Positions 7,725-16,947 of a stretch of DNA of 64,000 nucleotides are shown here, one piece after another. Origin of the DNA: Frigoribacterium sp. VKM Ac-2836 (GTDB lineage: Bacteria; Actinomycetota; Actinomycetes; Actinomycetales; Microbacteriaceae); NCBI RefSeq assembly GCF_013248995.1, contig NZ_JABRPK010000002.1:1-64000 (forward strand), read 5' to 3'. Below the pieces are notes generated by a model. The model did not search any database, was not told where the DNA came from, and saw only the letters and a list, made by a program, of their open reading frames with translations. The position numbers were made by a program, and so were the translations under genes. Positions within the stretch are counted from its first letter, which is position 1, and the number at the start of each line of letters is the position of its first letter.

Positions 7725-10041
7725 AGTCGTCCTCGCGGCGCTCGTTCTCGACGTCGGGCGCGGGCTGGCCGGGCTGCGTCTGGCCGGGCTGCGTCTGCCC
7801 GGGCCGGCCCGCGCCGCCGTCCTCGGCACCCGGCGCGGGGGTCGGCGTGGCCGACGGGGCGGGCGCAGGAGGCGCGGGTCGCGTGACCGCGGACCCTCGC
7901 GGAGCCGCGAACTCGCCTCCGCCGTACTGCGCGTTGACCGCCTGCATGACCGGTCGGAACACCCGGTGCCGGGCGGTGTCGGCCGAGCCCTCGGTCAGCC
8001 GGTTGCCGCGCATGCTGATCTCGCCCTGCACGTTGCCGACCCAGACGGCGGTGGCGACCTCGGTGGTCGAGCCGACCATCCAGGTGTCCTTCGAGTTGTC
8101 GGTGGTGCCGGTCTTCCCCAGGACGTCCACTCCGTCGCCGGGGTTCGACGCGGTGCCGGTACCGCCCGAGGCCATGACCGACTCGAGCGCCAGGGTGGCA
8201 CCACGGGCGGCCTCCTGCTGCACGGCCTGTCGGCAGTCGGCACCCGGCGGGGCGATGGCCGACCCGTCGGGCCGGGTCACGCTGTCGATCGCGATCGGGC
8301 GGCAGGCCTGACCGTCGTTCGCGATCGCGGCGAAGGCCGACGCCATCTGCAGTGGGGCGATCGTGTTGCCGCCCGAGCCGAGCACGTCCGACGGCAGGGC
8401 GCTCAGGTCGTCGCCGCTCGCCGTCGTCACCCCGAGGTCCGCCGCCGTCCCGGCGATGTCGCACAGGTCGAGCCGGGAGGCCATCGCGATGAAGCCCGTG
8501 TTGACCGAGGCACGCGTGGCCTGGAGCGGCGTGAGGTCGCTGCCCGCGCCTCCGGTGTCGTTGCGTACGTTGTAGGTGGGGCCACTGAGCCTGGCGTCGC
8601 AGGCGGTGAACGACGACATCGGCCAGGCGCTCCGCGACGCGGGGACGGTGTCGTACAGGCTGTTGCCCTGCTGCAGCCACTCGACCAGCGTGAACGCCTT
8701 GTAGGTCGAACCGACCTGGAATCCCGCCGAACCGCCGTGTGCCGTGTCGGCCGAGTAGTTGACCTGGGTGGTGCCCGGCCCGGCGTCGGCGCTGCCGTAG
8801 GCCGTGTTCTGGGCCATGGCGACGATGCGGCCGGTGCCGGTCTCGGTCGAGACGACCGAGCCGCCGATGTCGGTGAACGCCGCGGTGGCCGGCACCTGAC
8901 GCTGCAGCTCGCCGGCCGCGACGTCCTGCAGTCCGAGGTCGAGCGTCGTCACGATCTCGAGCCCGCCGCGGCGCAGCAACTGGCTGCGCTCCTCGCGGGT
9001 CTCGCCGAACTCGGTGCTGTTCAGCACCTCCGAGCGGACGTACTCGCAGAAGTAGGCGGCCGAGGCGGGCTGGGCGTTGCCGCACCCGCTGGTCGACGGG
9101 GTGATGACGGGCGTCACGGGTGTACCGATCGCGGCCTCGGCCTGCTCGTCCGTCAGCAGGCCGGCATCGCGCATGTTCGCCAGCAACAGGTCGCGACGTT
9201 CGGTGTTGGCCGGGATGTTCTCGGGCAGGTCGATGCGCAGCGACTGAGGCGAGTTGACCATGGCGACGAGGCTCGCGGCCTGCTCGGGCGTGACGCCCGC
9301 GGCCGGGACGCCGTAGTAGTACCGGGCCGCCGACTCGATGCCGTAGACCGTGCCGCCGTAGTTGGCGATGTTGAGGTAGGCCGTGAGGATCTGCTCCTTG
9401 TCGAAACGCTCCTCGACGCCGATCGCCATCTTGATCTCGCGCAACTTGCGTTCGAGGGTCGTGGTCGTGGCCTCTTCGTAGGCGACCTCACCCGCCGCGA
9501 CGACCTCGGGGTCACCCGACTCGAGTTGTGCCTCGGCCTGCTGGACGAGGACGTTGCGGACGTACTGCATCGTGACGGTGGACGCCCCGCTCTCGATGTC
9601 GCCCCCGCTGAGGTTCTGGAACACGGCTCGCACGGCGGCGAACGAGTCGACCCCGTTGTGCTCGTAGAAGCGGGGGTCCTCCGTCGCGACGACGGCGTCC
9701 TTCACGCTCTGCGCGATGGCGTCGGGGCCGACCTCCTCGCGGTTCTGCGAGAAGAACTCGGCGACCTTCACGGGCTGCCCGTCGCGCGTCGCGTAGATCG
9801 TGCTGGTCTGGGCCTGGTCGCCGATCTCGAGCGCCTCGGGGATCGTGTTGAACGCCTGCACCCCGAAGCTCGCGGTCGTGCCGGCCACGGCGATCACGGG
9901 TGTGACGAGGATCGTGACGAGCACACCGGCCAGCACGGTCAGGCCCGTCATCGCGGCCAGCGCACCGATCACCCCCGCGGGGCCGGAGCGGGTGGTCGTG
10001 CTCGGGAAGGTGGCCTCGGGTCGGGCCTCTCGGGTCGCCAT
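7723..10041 (-). CDS. bifunctional class A penicillin-binding protein
   Basis: 772 aa from ATG 10041 (a longer frame starts at 10104, but a -10-like TACCGT lies 7 nt before 10041). One N-terminal membrane anchor is followed by the GT51 glycosyltransferase domain (TEDPRFYEHNGVD near residue 115, then GASTVTMQYVRN). The transpeptidase domain carries GSTYK (Ser-x-x-Lys near 443), SVNTG and KTGTT (near 643). The C-terminal tail, about 60 residues, is rich in Pro, Ala and Thr with PGQTQ repeats. It polymerises and cross-links peptidoglycan outside the membrane. Confidence 0.95.
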   Translation of the reverse strand: MATREARPEATFPSTTTRSGPAGVIGALAAMTGLTVLAGVLVTILVTPVIAVAGTTASFGVQAFNTIPEALEIGDQAQTSTIYATRDGQPVKVAEFFSQNREEVGPDAIAQSVKDAVVATEDPRFYEHNGVDSFAAVRAVFQNLSGGDIESGASTVTMQYVRNVLVQQAEAQLESGDPEVVAAGEVAYEEATTTTLERKLREIKMAIGVEERFDKEQILTAYLNIANYGGTVYGIESAARYYYGVPAAGVTPEQAASLVAMVNSPQSLRIDLPENIPANTERRDLLLANMRDAGLLTDEQAEAAIGTPVTPVITPSTSGCGNAQPASAAYFCEYVRSEVLNSTEFGETREERSQLLRRGGLEIVTTLDLGLQDVAAGELQRQVPATAAFTDIGGSVVSTETGTGRIVAMAQNTAYGSADAGPGTTQVNYSADTAHGGSAGFQVGSTYKAFTLVEWLQQGNSLYDTVPASRSAWPMSSFTACDARLSGPTYNVRNDTGGAGSDLTPLQATRASVNTGFIAMASRLDLCDIAGTAADLGVTTASGDDLSALPSDVLGSGGNTIAPLQMASAFAAIANDGQACRPIAIDSVTRPDGSAIAPPGADCRQAVQQEAARGATLALESVMASGGTGTASNPGDGVDVLGKTGTTDNSKDTWMVGSTTEVATAVWVGNVQGEISMRGNRLTEGSADTARHRVFRPVMQAVNAQYGGGEFAAPRGSAVTRPAPPAPAPSATPTPAPGAEDGGAGRPGQTQPGQTQPGQPAPDVENERREDD

Positions 10042-10048
10042 CCCCTCC

Positions 10049-10054
10049 ACGGTA
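10049..10054 (-). promoter_or_regulatory. -10 element (TACCGT) for the PBP gene
   Basis: Seven nt (GGAGGGG) separate it from ATG 10041. The same G-rich stretch could also serve as a ribosome-binding site. Confidence 0.4.
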
Positions 10055-10199
10055 GGTCGGCGACCCGGCCGGGCGCGAGGGCCGACCGCCCCCGGGGAGG
10101 TCATTCCCAGGCGACAGGTGTCGTTCTCTCAGGCGGTGAGGAGGCGCGGGAGGCACGGCAAGCGTGGGAGGCGCGAGGACGCGGGAGGCGCGAGCTACG
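10055..10199. other. 145-bp spacer with three GGAGGCGCG motifs
   Basis: The 9-mer occurs at about 10140, 10167 and 10185 on the same strand, between the PBP start and the stop of the next lipoprotein gene. No gene or stable hairpin is evident. Confidence 0.6.
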
Positions 10200-11018
10200 T
10201 CAGAGCACGACGGTGCTGCTACGCCAGCCGAGCGAATCGTCGCCCGTCTGCCACACGACCGTGAGGCCACGACCGGCCCCGCTCGACTCGCCGATCTCGG
10301 TCGTGAAGCGTTTCCCCGAGCCGGCCGACACGGCCGCGATCGAGGGCAGCTGCTCCCCGTCGAGGAAGACCCAGAGCGTGTCGGGGTAGCCGACGACGCT
10401 CGGCTCGGTCTGGTCCTGGCTCTGCGGGCTCGCGAACGAGATCGACGCGGGGGCCGTCGTGTCGTAGGCCGCGCCTCCTGCGGTCTGGTCCTCGGCGCCG
10501 GCGGCGGGGTTGATCCACTCGTAGAGGGAGTCGCCGGTCGGCGGCACGCCGGCGTCGTCCACCCGCAGACCGTCGGCGGTCTCGCGCACGACCCAGGCGT
10601 CGGCCAGCTCGTCGGTGGTGGCGCTCACCAGGGTGAACGCCCCCTCGGGCCCCTCGGCGGAGACCAGCGGGGCGTCGCGGAGGACCGCCGCCTCGTCGGG
10701 CGTGACCGTGCCGTCCGTAGCCGAGGTCGACGCGAAGGTCGACTCCGAGCCGTAGAAGTCCTGGGCCTCGGGGCTCAGCAGGGCCCAGGCCGCCGCGGTG
10801 TCGGCATCGGCGATCGCGTCGAGGTAGCGGGTGACGATCGCCTGCTCGGCCGAGGCCGGCGCGGCGTCCACGGGGGCGGTGGTCGCGGTGACGCTCGGTG
10901 ATCCGGTGCCCGCGGCGGTCGGCGCGGTGACGGCGGGGTCCGACGTGCACCCGGTGGCGGCGACCAGCGCACCGACGGCGAGGGTCGAGGTCATGAGTAG
11001 CTCTCGTGTCTTTGCCAT
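10200..11018 (-). CDS. lipoprotein of unknown function
   Basis: 272 aa from ATG 11018; a further in-frame start at 11027 is less likely because TACCGT lies 7 nt before 11018. The signal peptide ends in lipobox AATGC, so the protein is anchored outside the membrane. A Thr/Ala-rich linker is followed by a region that looks like an NTF2-like fold (AIVTRYLDAIADADTAAAWALLSPEAQDFYG, given here only as its position, residues about 50-85). The distal half is beta-rich. No catalytic motif is visible. Confidence 0.75.
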   Translation of the reverse strand: MAKTRELLMTSTLAVGALVAATGCTSDPAVTAPTAAGTGSPSVTATTAPVDAAPASAEQAIVTRYLDAIADADTAAAWALLSPEAQDFYGSESTFASTSATDGTVTPDEAAVLRDAPLVSAEGPEGAFTLVSATTDELADAWVVRETADGLRVDDAGVPPTGDSLYEWINPAAGAEDQTAGGAAYDTTAPASISFASPQSQDQTEPSVVGYPDTLWVFLDGEQLPSIAAVSAGSGKRFTTEIGESSGAGRGLTVVWQTGDDSLGWRSSTVVL

Positions 11019-11025
11019 GCGTGGC

Positions 11026-11031
11026 ACGGTA
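11026..11031 (-). promoter_or_regulatory. leaderless -10 (TACCGT)
   Basis: Seven nt before ATG 11018 on the minus strand, with no Shine-Dalgarno. Confidence 0.45.
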
Positions 11032-11092
11032 GCGAAGGCCTCGGCGGCCTCGTCGCGACTCCCAGGGGATGCCCACGCACGGCGGCCGACCT

Positions 11093-11148
11093 CGAGCGGG
11101 CAGAAGATGCGGCTCGCGTGCGGCGGACGAGCATCTTGTGCCCACTCG
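11093..11148. repeat. palindromic element, CGAGTGG superfamily
   Basis: CGAGCGGGCAGAAGATGC pairs with GCATCTTGTGCCCACTCG. It shares the outer arm type of the elements at 18095, 23402 and 28761. It lies just downstream of the GH13 gene on the minus strand and could end its transcript. Confidence 0.7.
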
Positions 11149-11198
11149 TGACCGACACCTCGAGAAGGGGGCCACGACCGCAGGAGGCGCGGGCCGGG

Positions 11199-12560
11199 TC
11201 AGGCGCCCTCGACCACCGCCCAGCCGTGCGGGCCCACCGACAGGACGTCGCCGTCGAGCCCGGCGTCCCGGCCCGCCAGCCATCCGCCCGGGGCGGGGTC
11301 GGCCACGCGGAGTTCGTCGTCTCCGAGGTTCAGGGCCACGATCAGCGACTCCCCGGGCGACGAACCGGTCACCTCGAGCACGAGCGACTCGTTCGCGACC
11401 GACACGGTGCGGCTGCGGGCGGTGTGCAGCCACGGGTGCCGCCGACGGACGCCGATCAGCTGCTGGTGCAGGGCGAGGACGTCGGGGAGGGCGTCCGGCA
11501 CGCCGGCCCCCGGGGCGTCGGCAGGCGTGGGCGGGAACGCGGGACGCACGGCGTCGTCGCCGCCGACCCGCGCCTCCTTCACTGCTCGCAGGCCGAACTC
11601 GTCGCCGTAGTAGACCGAGGGCGTGCCGCCCAGCGTGAAGAGCAGGGCGAGGGCGTGGTCGTGGTGGCGGTCGTCGCCGATCTGGCTGGCGATGCGCGTG
11701 ACGTCGTGGTTGCCGACGAAGGTGAGCGGTACGAAATGGTCGAGGAACCCGTCGTGACGCTGCAGAGCCCACTCGAGCTCGAACAGGTTGACCTCGTCCA
11801 GGGCGTGCCAGACGCCCTGCCAGAGCTCGTACTGGGTGACGGAGTCGAGGCCCCCGTCGCGGACGGCCGCGACGTAGTCGCCGTGCAGCACCTCGCCGAC
11901 GACGTACACGTCCGGGTGCCGCTCGCGCAGCGGGGGCAGCACCGTGGCCCAGAACGACGAAGGCACCGAGTAGGCGGCGTCGAGCCGCCACGCGTCGGCG
12001 CCGCGGTCGGCCCAGTGGGTCAGGACCTCGGTCACCATGCGGGCCACCTCGGGCGACGAGTGGTCGAGGGCGATGAGCCCGCCGTGCCCCTCGAAGGTCG
12101 CGAAACCGTCGCCGTCGCCCGCCTCGTCACGCCGGAAGAGGGCGGCGGAGGGCGAGTCGGGGTCACGACGTGCCTCGACGAGCGCGGGGAACTCGGGCCC
12201 GACGTGGTTGAAGACGCCGTCGAGCATCACCTTGACGCCCTTGGCGTGGGCGGCGTCGATCAGGGTGACGAGGTCGGCCTCGGTGCCGAGGCGCGGGTCG
12301 ACCGTGAACCAGTCGATCGTGTCGTAGCCGTGGGTCGACGACGCGAAGACCGGCCCGAGGGCGAGCCCGTTGGCACCGAGCGCCAGCAGGTGGTCGAGCC
12401 ACGGCACGAGATCGAGGAGGCGCGGTGCCGGCGAGCGGTCCGCCCCCGTCGTGTCGGCCCCGACGAAGCCCAGGGGGTACACGTGCCACCACACGACGTG
12501 CTCGGTCCAGGAGGGACCCGCCAGGGCGGTGCCGGTCGTCGCGGGATCGTGTTCGCTCAT
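11199..12560 (-). CDS. alpha-amylase family (GH13) glycoside hydrolase
   Basis: 453 aa from ATG 12560; TAGGGT lies 7 nt upstream. The GH13 regions appear in order: DGVFNH (region I), WRLDAAYS with the nucleophile Asp (II), VVGEVLHGD with the acid/base Glu (III) and FVGNHD (IV). There is no signal peptide, so it is cytoplasmic and acts on internal or imported alpha-glucans/maltodextrins. The short C-terminal beta domain ends in GPHGWAVVEG. The exact specificity (amylase, maltogenic amylase or trehalose-related) cannot be decided. Confidence 0.88.
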   Translation of the reverse strand: MSEHDPATTGTALAGPSWTEHVVWWHVYPLGFVGADTTGADRSPAPRLLDLVPWLDHLLALGANGLALGPVFASSTHGYDTIDWFTVDPRLGTEADLVTLIDAAHAKGVKVMLDGVFNHVGPEFPALVEARRDPDSPSAALFRRDEAGDGDGFATFEGHGGLIALDHSSPEVARMVTEVLTHWADRGADAWRLDAAYSVPSSFWATVLPPLRERHPDVYVVGEVLHGDYVAAVRDGGLDSVTQYELWQGVWHALDEVNLFELEWALQRHDGFLDHFVPLTFVGNHDVTRIASQIGDDRHHDHALALLFTLGGTPSVYYGDEFGLRAVKEARVGGDDAVRPAFPPTPADAPGAGVPDALPDVLALHQQLIGVRRRHPWLHTARSRTVSVANESLVLEVTGSSPGESLIVALNLGDDELRVADPAPGGWLAGRDAGLDGDVLSVGPHGWAVVEGA

Positions 12561-12567
12561 TCGCGCC

Positions 12568-12573
12568 ACCCTA
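12568..12573 (-). promoter_or_regulatory. leaderless -10 (TAGGGT)
   Basis: Seven nt before ATG 12560 on the minus strand. Confidence 0.45.
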
Positions 12574-12877
12574 GTGACGGGTCGTCGTGAGGTGTCCCCC
12601 GAAGGCCACGCGTTCGTCGTCGACACCAGCCGAGAGGCCACAGCTTCCGACCGGAATCGGTATAACCGGGCATGGAACAGGCCGAAGTCTTGCCGACTTG
12701 GTCGCCGAACGGAATCCGTCTAGGGCATGAAAGCCTGCCCACCCCACTGACGTATTATCCAGACATTCCGGCGAACGGACATCTACCGAAAAAGTGGGAG
12801 AAAACGTGATCACACGACGAACACTGGCCACGAAGGCGACGGCCCCACTCCACAAAGACCGCAAGGAGGAACCGCGC
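12574..12877. other. 303-bp divergent intergenic region, lower GC
   Basis: This region separates the GH13 gene from the small membrane protein gene and is clearly less GC-rich than its surroundings. It holds TATTAT at 12753-12758, the best sigma-A -10 for the plus-strand gene, and ends with a strong Shine-Dalgarno (AAGGAGGA, 12863-12870). No second gene is supported. Confidence 0.5.
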
Positions 12878-13099
12878 ATGACGTACGTCAAGTACTTCGG
12901 TTGGTTGATCCCCACGGTGATCGGTGCCGTCATAGCGATCTCGACTTCGATCGATCCCTGGCTGATCGGGGCGGCAGTCGCGGTAGTGATTCTGGTCGTC
13001 TACTCAGGTGCCGGAATGGTCACTCAGCGGGGCATGACCCGCGCGGCAACGAAAGCTAAACGACAGTCCCACCACGGCCATGCCCGCTCGGGGCGGTAG
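12878..13099 (+). CDS. small two-helix membrane protein
   Basis: 73 aa from ATG 12878, chosen because AAGGAGGA sits 7 nt upstream; the longer frame from 12794 lacks such a site. Two hydrophobic helices (residues about 7-24 and 27-47) are followed by a basic, His-rich tail (KAKRQSHHGHARSGR). No family is recognised. GC is lower than its neighbours. Confidence 0.7.
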   Translation: MTYVKYFGWLIPTVIGAVIAISTSIDPWLIGAAVAVVILVVYSGAGMVTQRGMTRAATKAKRQSHHGHARSGR

Positions 13100-13193
13100 A
13101 ACAGGGCGAGGCGAAAGGCCCCGACGCCGAGACGTTGCGGACTGTCGTCGCGACGAGTTCGGTCCGGCGGCTCATCCCCACAGCGGGCGGGTC

Positions 13194-13568
13194 TCAGCTC
13201 GCCGGGCCGAGCAGGACGGCGAGCAGGGCCGCGGCGCCCCCGACGATGAAGAGCATCGTGCCGGCCTGCATCGTGCGGGTCTTGTTGCGGTCGGCCGTCG
13301 GGACGTCGACCTCGAGGATGGGGCAGCCCGACCAGCCGATCAGCCCGACGCTCAGGGCGACGAGCGCGGCACCGACCCAGAACAGCGTCGCGAGCCCGGC
13401 CGTGAGCAGGGCGGGACGCCAGCCGGTCGAGAGCAGCAGCCCCAGGGCCACCGCCACGCTGCCGACCGCGGCAACGAACCAGATCGTGCCGGTCCACATG
13501 ATGCGTTGGACGTTCTTCTCGGGGGTCATCAGGTCGTGCAGCTCGTGGGTCACCAGAACATCTTTCAC
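13194..13568 (-). CDS. three-helix membrane protein, hypothetical
   Basis: About 124 aa if it starts at GTG 13568 (GTG near 13550 is possible). Three to four hydrophobic segments: WTGTIWFVAAVGSVAVALGL, then LATLFWVGAALVALSVGLI, then TMLFIVGGAAALLAVLLG. A short polar loop CPILEVDVPTADRNK lies between the last two. It lies downstream of the iron-binding lipoprotein gene, separated by a strong hairpin, so it is probably a separate unit. Function unknown. Confidence 0.65.
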   Translation of the reverse strand: MKDVLVTHELHDLMTPEKNVQRIMWTGTIWFVAAVGSVAVALGLLLSTGWRPALLTAGLATLFWVGAALVALSVGLIGWSGCPILEVDVPTADRNKTRTMQAGTMLFIVGGAAALLAVLLGPAS

Positions 13569-13615
13569 CTTCTGCAGCGATCCGGCGCACACGGGCACGG
13601 CAGAACACGCAGAAA

Positions 13616-13673
13616 CGGGCGGGTTCGGGCGGTGCGGGCGTCCGAAGACGTCCGGACCGCCCGAACCCGCCCG
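13616..13673 (-). terminator. strong 18-bp-arm hairpin after the siderophore-binding gene
   Basis: CGGGCGGGTTCGGGCGGT (13616-13633) pairs perfectly with 13656-13673. It begins 34 bp after the stop of the minus-strand gene. There is no U-run. Confidence 0.65.
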
Positions 13674-13707
13674 CCCTGCTCGCCGAGCCGCGAGCCGCGA
13701 GCCGCGA

Positions 13708-14703
13708 CTACTTCGTGGCGCCCTCGAGGAGCGGCACCAGCTTCTCGAGCGCGTACTGACGCGAGAGTGCCGAGCCGAGCGAGTACGCGGCGGCGACGTC
13801 ACCGTCGATGACGACGGCGTGGCCGTCCCGGACGGCCGCGAGGGCCTTCCACTGCGGGTCGTCGGTGATCTCGGTCGTGTCGATGTAGATCGGGAACGCC
13901 ACGATGACGTCCGCGTCGATCTGGTCGAGCTGTTCGCTCGAGATCGACACCGAGAAGCCGCCGGCGTTCGGCTTCAGCGCCGTGATGGCGGGGTTCTGTT
14001 CGAAGCCGAGCGCCTCGAGCTGGTCGACGCGCTCACTGTCCTCGACGTAGGCGCCCCAGCCCTCGCTGGTCTTGGTGGCGGCGGTGATCGTCTTGCCCTC
14101 CCACTCGGGGTGGGCGGCGGCGACGGCTTCGACGGCCTTCTCGTTCTCGTCGACGAGCTGCTCGCCCTTGGCCTCTTCTCCCAGCGCCTTCGACACGAGC
14201 TCCATCTGGTCCTCGAAGTCGGTCAGGTAGCTGTCGCCCCCCTCGGGCACTCCGACGGTCGGGGCGATGCTCGACAGGCGGTCGTAGCGCTCCTGGTCGC
14301 CCGAGCTCTTCGTGTCGAGGATCACGTCGGGCTCGAGGGCCGCGATCGCCTCGTACGAGGGCTCCAGGGTGCCGATGATCTCGGGGGCCTGGTCGTAGAG
14401 ACCCTGCGCCCAGGGGCCGACGCCGTCGTTCTCGTCGCCGAAGGCCAGCCAGTCCGACGCCCCCACGGGCTGCACGCCCAGAGCGAGCGCGGCCTCGGCG
14501 TCGCCCCAGCCGAGCGCGACGACGCGCGTCGGCTTCTTCTCGACGGTCACCTCGCCGAACTTCGTGTCGATCGAGACGGGGAACGCGCCCGACCCGCCCG
14601 AGGTGCCACCGGCGGCGTCGTCGGTGTCGGTGCCGGCCGAGCAGCCGGCCAGGGCGAGGGTGACGACCGTCAGGGCGGCGGCGATCGAGAGTGTCTTGCG
14701 CAT
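13708..14703 (-). CDS. iron-siderophore ABC transporter substrate-binding lipoprotein
   Basis: 331 aa from ATG 14703, with GAGGAA as ribosome-binding site. Signal peptide with lipobox LAGC. The fold is the FecB/FepB cluster of periplasmic binding proteins: PTRVVALGWGDAEAALALGV near the start of the mature protein, LEPDVILDT, and a long backbone helix EDQMELVSKALGEE. It captures ferric siderophores outside and hands them to the permease pair encoded divergently. The DtxR box at 14801-14819 lies between the two divergent starts, so both sides should be iron-repressed. Confidence 0.92.
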   Translation of the reverse strand: MRKTLSIAAALTVVTLALAGCSAGTDTDDAAGGTSGGSGAFPVSIDTKFGEVTVEKKPTRVVALGWGDAEAALALGVQPVGASDWLAFGDENDGVGPWAQGLYDQAPEIIGTLEPSYEAIAALEPDVILDTKSSGDQERYDRLSSIAPTVGVPEGGDSYLTDFEDQMELVSKALGEEAKGEQLVDENEKAVEAVAAAHPEWEGKTITAATKTSEGWGAYVEDSERVDQLEALGFEQNPAITALKPNAGGFSVSISSEQLDQIDADVIVAFPIYIDTTEITDDPQWKALAAVRDGHAVVIDGDVAAAYSLGSALSRQYALEKLVPLLEGATK

Positions 14704-14800
14704 GGATTCCTCGGGGCTGTGACGTCGGTGCTGTGACGTGGGGTCGGGCGGAAGGTCGAGTGCGGGGGTCGAGACGGGTGACACCCGGCACGACTCCAAG

Positions 14801-14819
14801 TGAGGGTAGCCTAAGCTAA
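14801..14819. promoter_or_regulatory. DtxR/IdeR iron box
   Basis: TGAGGGTAGCCTAAGCTAA matches the 19-bp DtxR consensus TTAGGTTAGSCTAACCTAA at 16 positions. It ends 5 bp before the permease ATG (14825) and so overlaps the likely -10/+1 of that operon. It lies 98 bp upstream of the divergent binding-protein start. Confidence 0.8.
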
Positions 14820-14824
14820 TCATC

Positions 14825-15886
14825 ATGGCGATGCCCCGAGCGCTCACGGTCGGCCGCGCCCCGCGACCGACGCGAGGCTCCCGGCGCACCCGCACGCGCC
14901 TCCTCGCCCTCGTGGGCGCCCTCGCCCTGTTGGCCCTCGCCGTCGTGCTCGGCCTCGCCGTCGGCGCGCGGCCGGTCGCCTTCGACGAGGTGGTGCGCAT
15001 CCTCTCGGGGGCCTCGAGCCGCGACACCGCCGACGCCACCGCCGTGCTCGACCTCCGCCTGCCGCGCACGGTGGCCGCGATCGTGGCCGGGGCAGGTCTC
15101 GGGGTCGCGGGCGCCGTCGTCCAGGCCGTGACACGCAACCCGCTGGCCGACCCGGGCATCCTCGGCGTCACCTCGGGCAGCGCCTTCGCCGTGGCCCTCG
15201 CGGTCGGCTTCGCCGGGGTCACCTCGGCGAGCGGCTGGGTCTGGTTCTCGTTCGTCGGCGCGGGCGTCGCCACCGTGGCCGTCGCCCTCATCGGCGGCGC
15301 CGGACGAGGAGGCGGTGGCCCTGCCCGCCTGACCCTCGCCGGTCTCGCGCTCGGGTCGGTGCTCGCGGGCATCACCTCGTCGATCGTGCTGGCCGACCCC
15401 CGTCGGTTCGACGCCGTCCGCGCCTGGGAGGTCGGGTCGCTCGCCGACCGCGGCTGGGAGCCCGTGCTCACCGTGCTGCCCTTCGTCGCGGCCGGGGTCG
15501 TCGTCGCCCTGATCGCCTCGCGCCCGCTCGACGCCGTCGCGCTCGGTGACGAGCACGCCGCGTCGGTCGGGGTCTCGGTGCCCGCGGTGCGCGTCGTCTC
15601 ATTGGTCCTCGTCACCCTGCTGGCAGGAGGCGCGACCGCGGTGGTCGGGCCCGTCGCCTTCGTGGGGCTCATGGTCGCGCACGCCGCACGGGGCGTGGTC
15701 GGACCCAGCCAACCGTGGATCACGGCGCTCTCGGCCGTGCTCGGGCCCGTGCTGCTGCTGCTCGCAGACGTTCTCGGCCGCGTGGTCGCGCCCCCGGGCG
15801 AGCTGGCCGCAGGACTCGTCACGGCTGCCATCGGCGCGCCCGTGCTGATCGCCATCGCCCGACGCCGACGGGTGGGTGGCGCGTGA
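14825..15886 (+). CDS. FecCD-family iron-siderophore ABC permease 1
   Basis: 353 aa from ATG 14825. About ten hydrophobic helices with the family patterns LRLPRTVAAIVAGAGLGVAG, RNPLADPGILGVTSGSAF and the C-terminal VAFVGLMVAHAAR coupling region. It forms the membrane channel with the next gene. Four bp of overlap with the next GTG indicates coupling. Confidence 0.92.
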   Translation: MAMPRALTVGRAPRPTRGSRRTRTRLLALVGALALLALAVVLGLAVGARPVAFDEVVRILSGASSRDTADATAVLDLRLPRTVAAIVAGAGLGVAGAVVQAVTRNPLADPGILGVTSGSAFAVALAVGFAGVTSASGWVWFSFVGAGVATVAVALIGGAGRGGGGPARLTLAGLALGSVLAGITSSIVLADPRRFDAVRAWEVGSLADRGWEPVLTVLPFVAAGVVVALIASRPLDAVALGDEHAASVGVSVPAVRVVSLVLVTLLAGGATAVVGPVAFVGLMVAHAARGVVGPSQPWITALSAVLGPVLLLLADVLGRVVAPPGELAAGLVTAAIGAPVLIAIARRRRVGGA

Positions 15887-16947
15887 CGCGGGCGACCGAG
15901 CCGGGCACGCGGACGACGCCGGGGTCCCCGGGTATCGGCCCGCGCCTCCTGCGCTCGTGGCGGTCGGCCGGTGGGCGGCGGCGCACGGCGACACCGGCAC
16001 TGGTCGTGGTGGCCGTCGTCGTGACGATCGTCTCGCTCGGCATCGGCGACTACCCGCTCAGCCCGGCCGAGGTCGTGCGGGCCCTGTTCGGCGGCGACGG
16101 GTTCGCCTCGACCATCGTGCTGAACTGGCGACTGCCCCGGGTGCTCGCGGCCCTGGTCTTCGGAGCGGCGCTGGGCGTCTCGGGCACGATCTTCCAGTCA
16201 CTGACCCGCAACCCGTTGGGCTCGCCCGACGTGATCGGCTTCTCGACCGGGGCCTACACCGGGGCGATCGTCGTGATCGTCTCGGGCGCGGCCTCGACGA
16301 TCGGCACGGCGGCCGGCGCCCTGATCGGCGGACTCGTGACGGCGCTGGTCGTCTACCTGCTGGCCTACCGCCGCGGGGTGCACGGGCTGCGGCTGATCAT
16401 CGTGGGCATCGGCGTCACGGCGCTGTTGCACTCGGTCAACAGCTGGCTGCTGCTGCGTGCGCAGACCGAGGTCGCCCTGACCGCGTCGTTCTGGGGGGCG
16501 GGCTCGCTCGCACTGGTCGGCTGGAAACAGCTGGTGCCCGCGCTCGTGCTGCTCGCCGTGCTGACCCCGCTCGTCATGGGTCTGTCCCGTCCGCTGCGAC
16601 AGCTCGAGCTAGGCGATGACGCCGCCCGGTCGCACGGCCTCCGCGCCGAGCGGTCACGCCTGGCGCTGGTCGTGGTGGGCGTCGCGTTGACCGCCGTGGT
16701 GACCGCCAGCACCGGACCGATCGCCTTCGTGGCCCTGGCCGCGCCACAACTGGCCCGACGCCTGGTGCGGTCGGCCGGGGTGCCGCTCGTGGCCGGCGGG
16801 CTCGTCGGCGGGGTGCTGCTGCTCGTCGCCGACCTGGTCGCCCAGCACGTGGCCGCCAACCCGGTGCCGGTCGGCCTCGTCACCCTCGTGATCGGCGGCG
16901 TCTACCTGATCACGTTGCTCGTCTCGGAATCCCGGAGGTCCGCGTGA
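15883..16947 (+). CDS. FecCD-family iron-siderophore ABC permease 2
   Basis: 354 aa from GTG 15883, which overlaps the previous stop by 4 bp. Family patterns WRLPRVLAALVFGAALGVSG and TRNPLGSPDVIGFSTGAY are present, with IAFVALAAPQLARRL near the C-terminus. It pairs with the preceding permease as a FepD/FepG-like heterodimer. Confidence 0.92.
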   Translation: MTRATEPGTRTTPGSPGIGPRLLRSWRSAGGRRRTATPALVVVAVVVTIVSLGIGDYPLSPAEVVRALFGGDGFASTIVLNWRLPRVLAALVFGAALGVSGTIFQSLTRNPLGSPDVIGFSTGAYTGAIVVIVSGAASTIGTAAGALIGGLVTALVVYLLAYRRGVHGLRLIIVGIGVTALLHSVNSWLLLRAQTEVALTASFWGAGSLALVGWKQLVPALVLLAVLTPLVMGLSRPLRQLELGDDAARSHGLRAERSRLALVVVGVALTAVVTASTGPIAFVALAAPQLARRLVRSAGVPLVAGGLVGGVLLLVADLVAQHVAANPVPVGLVTLVIGGVYLITLLVSESRRSA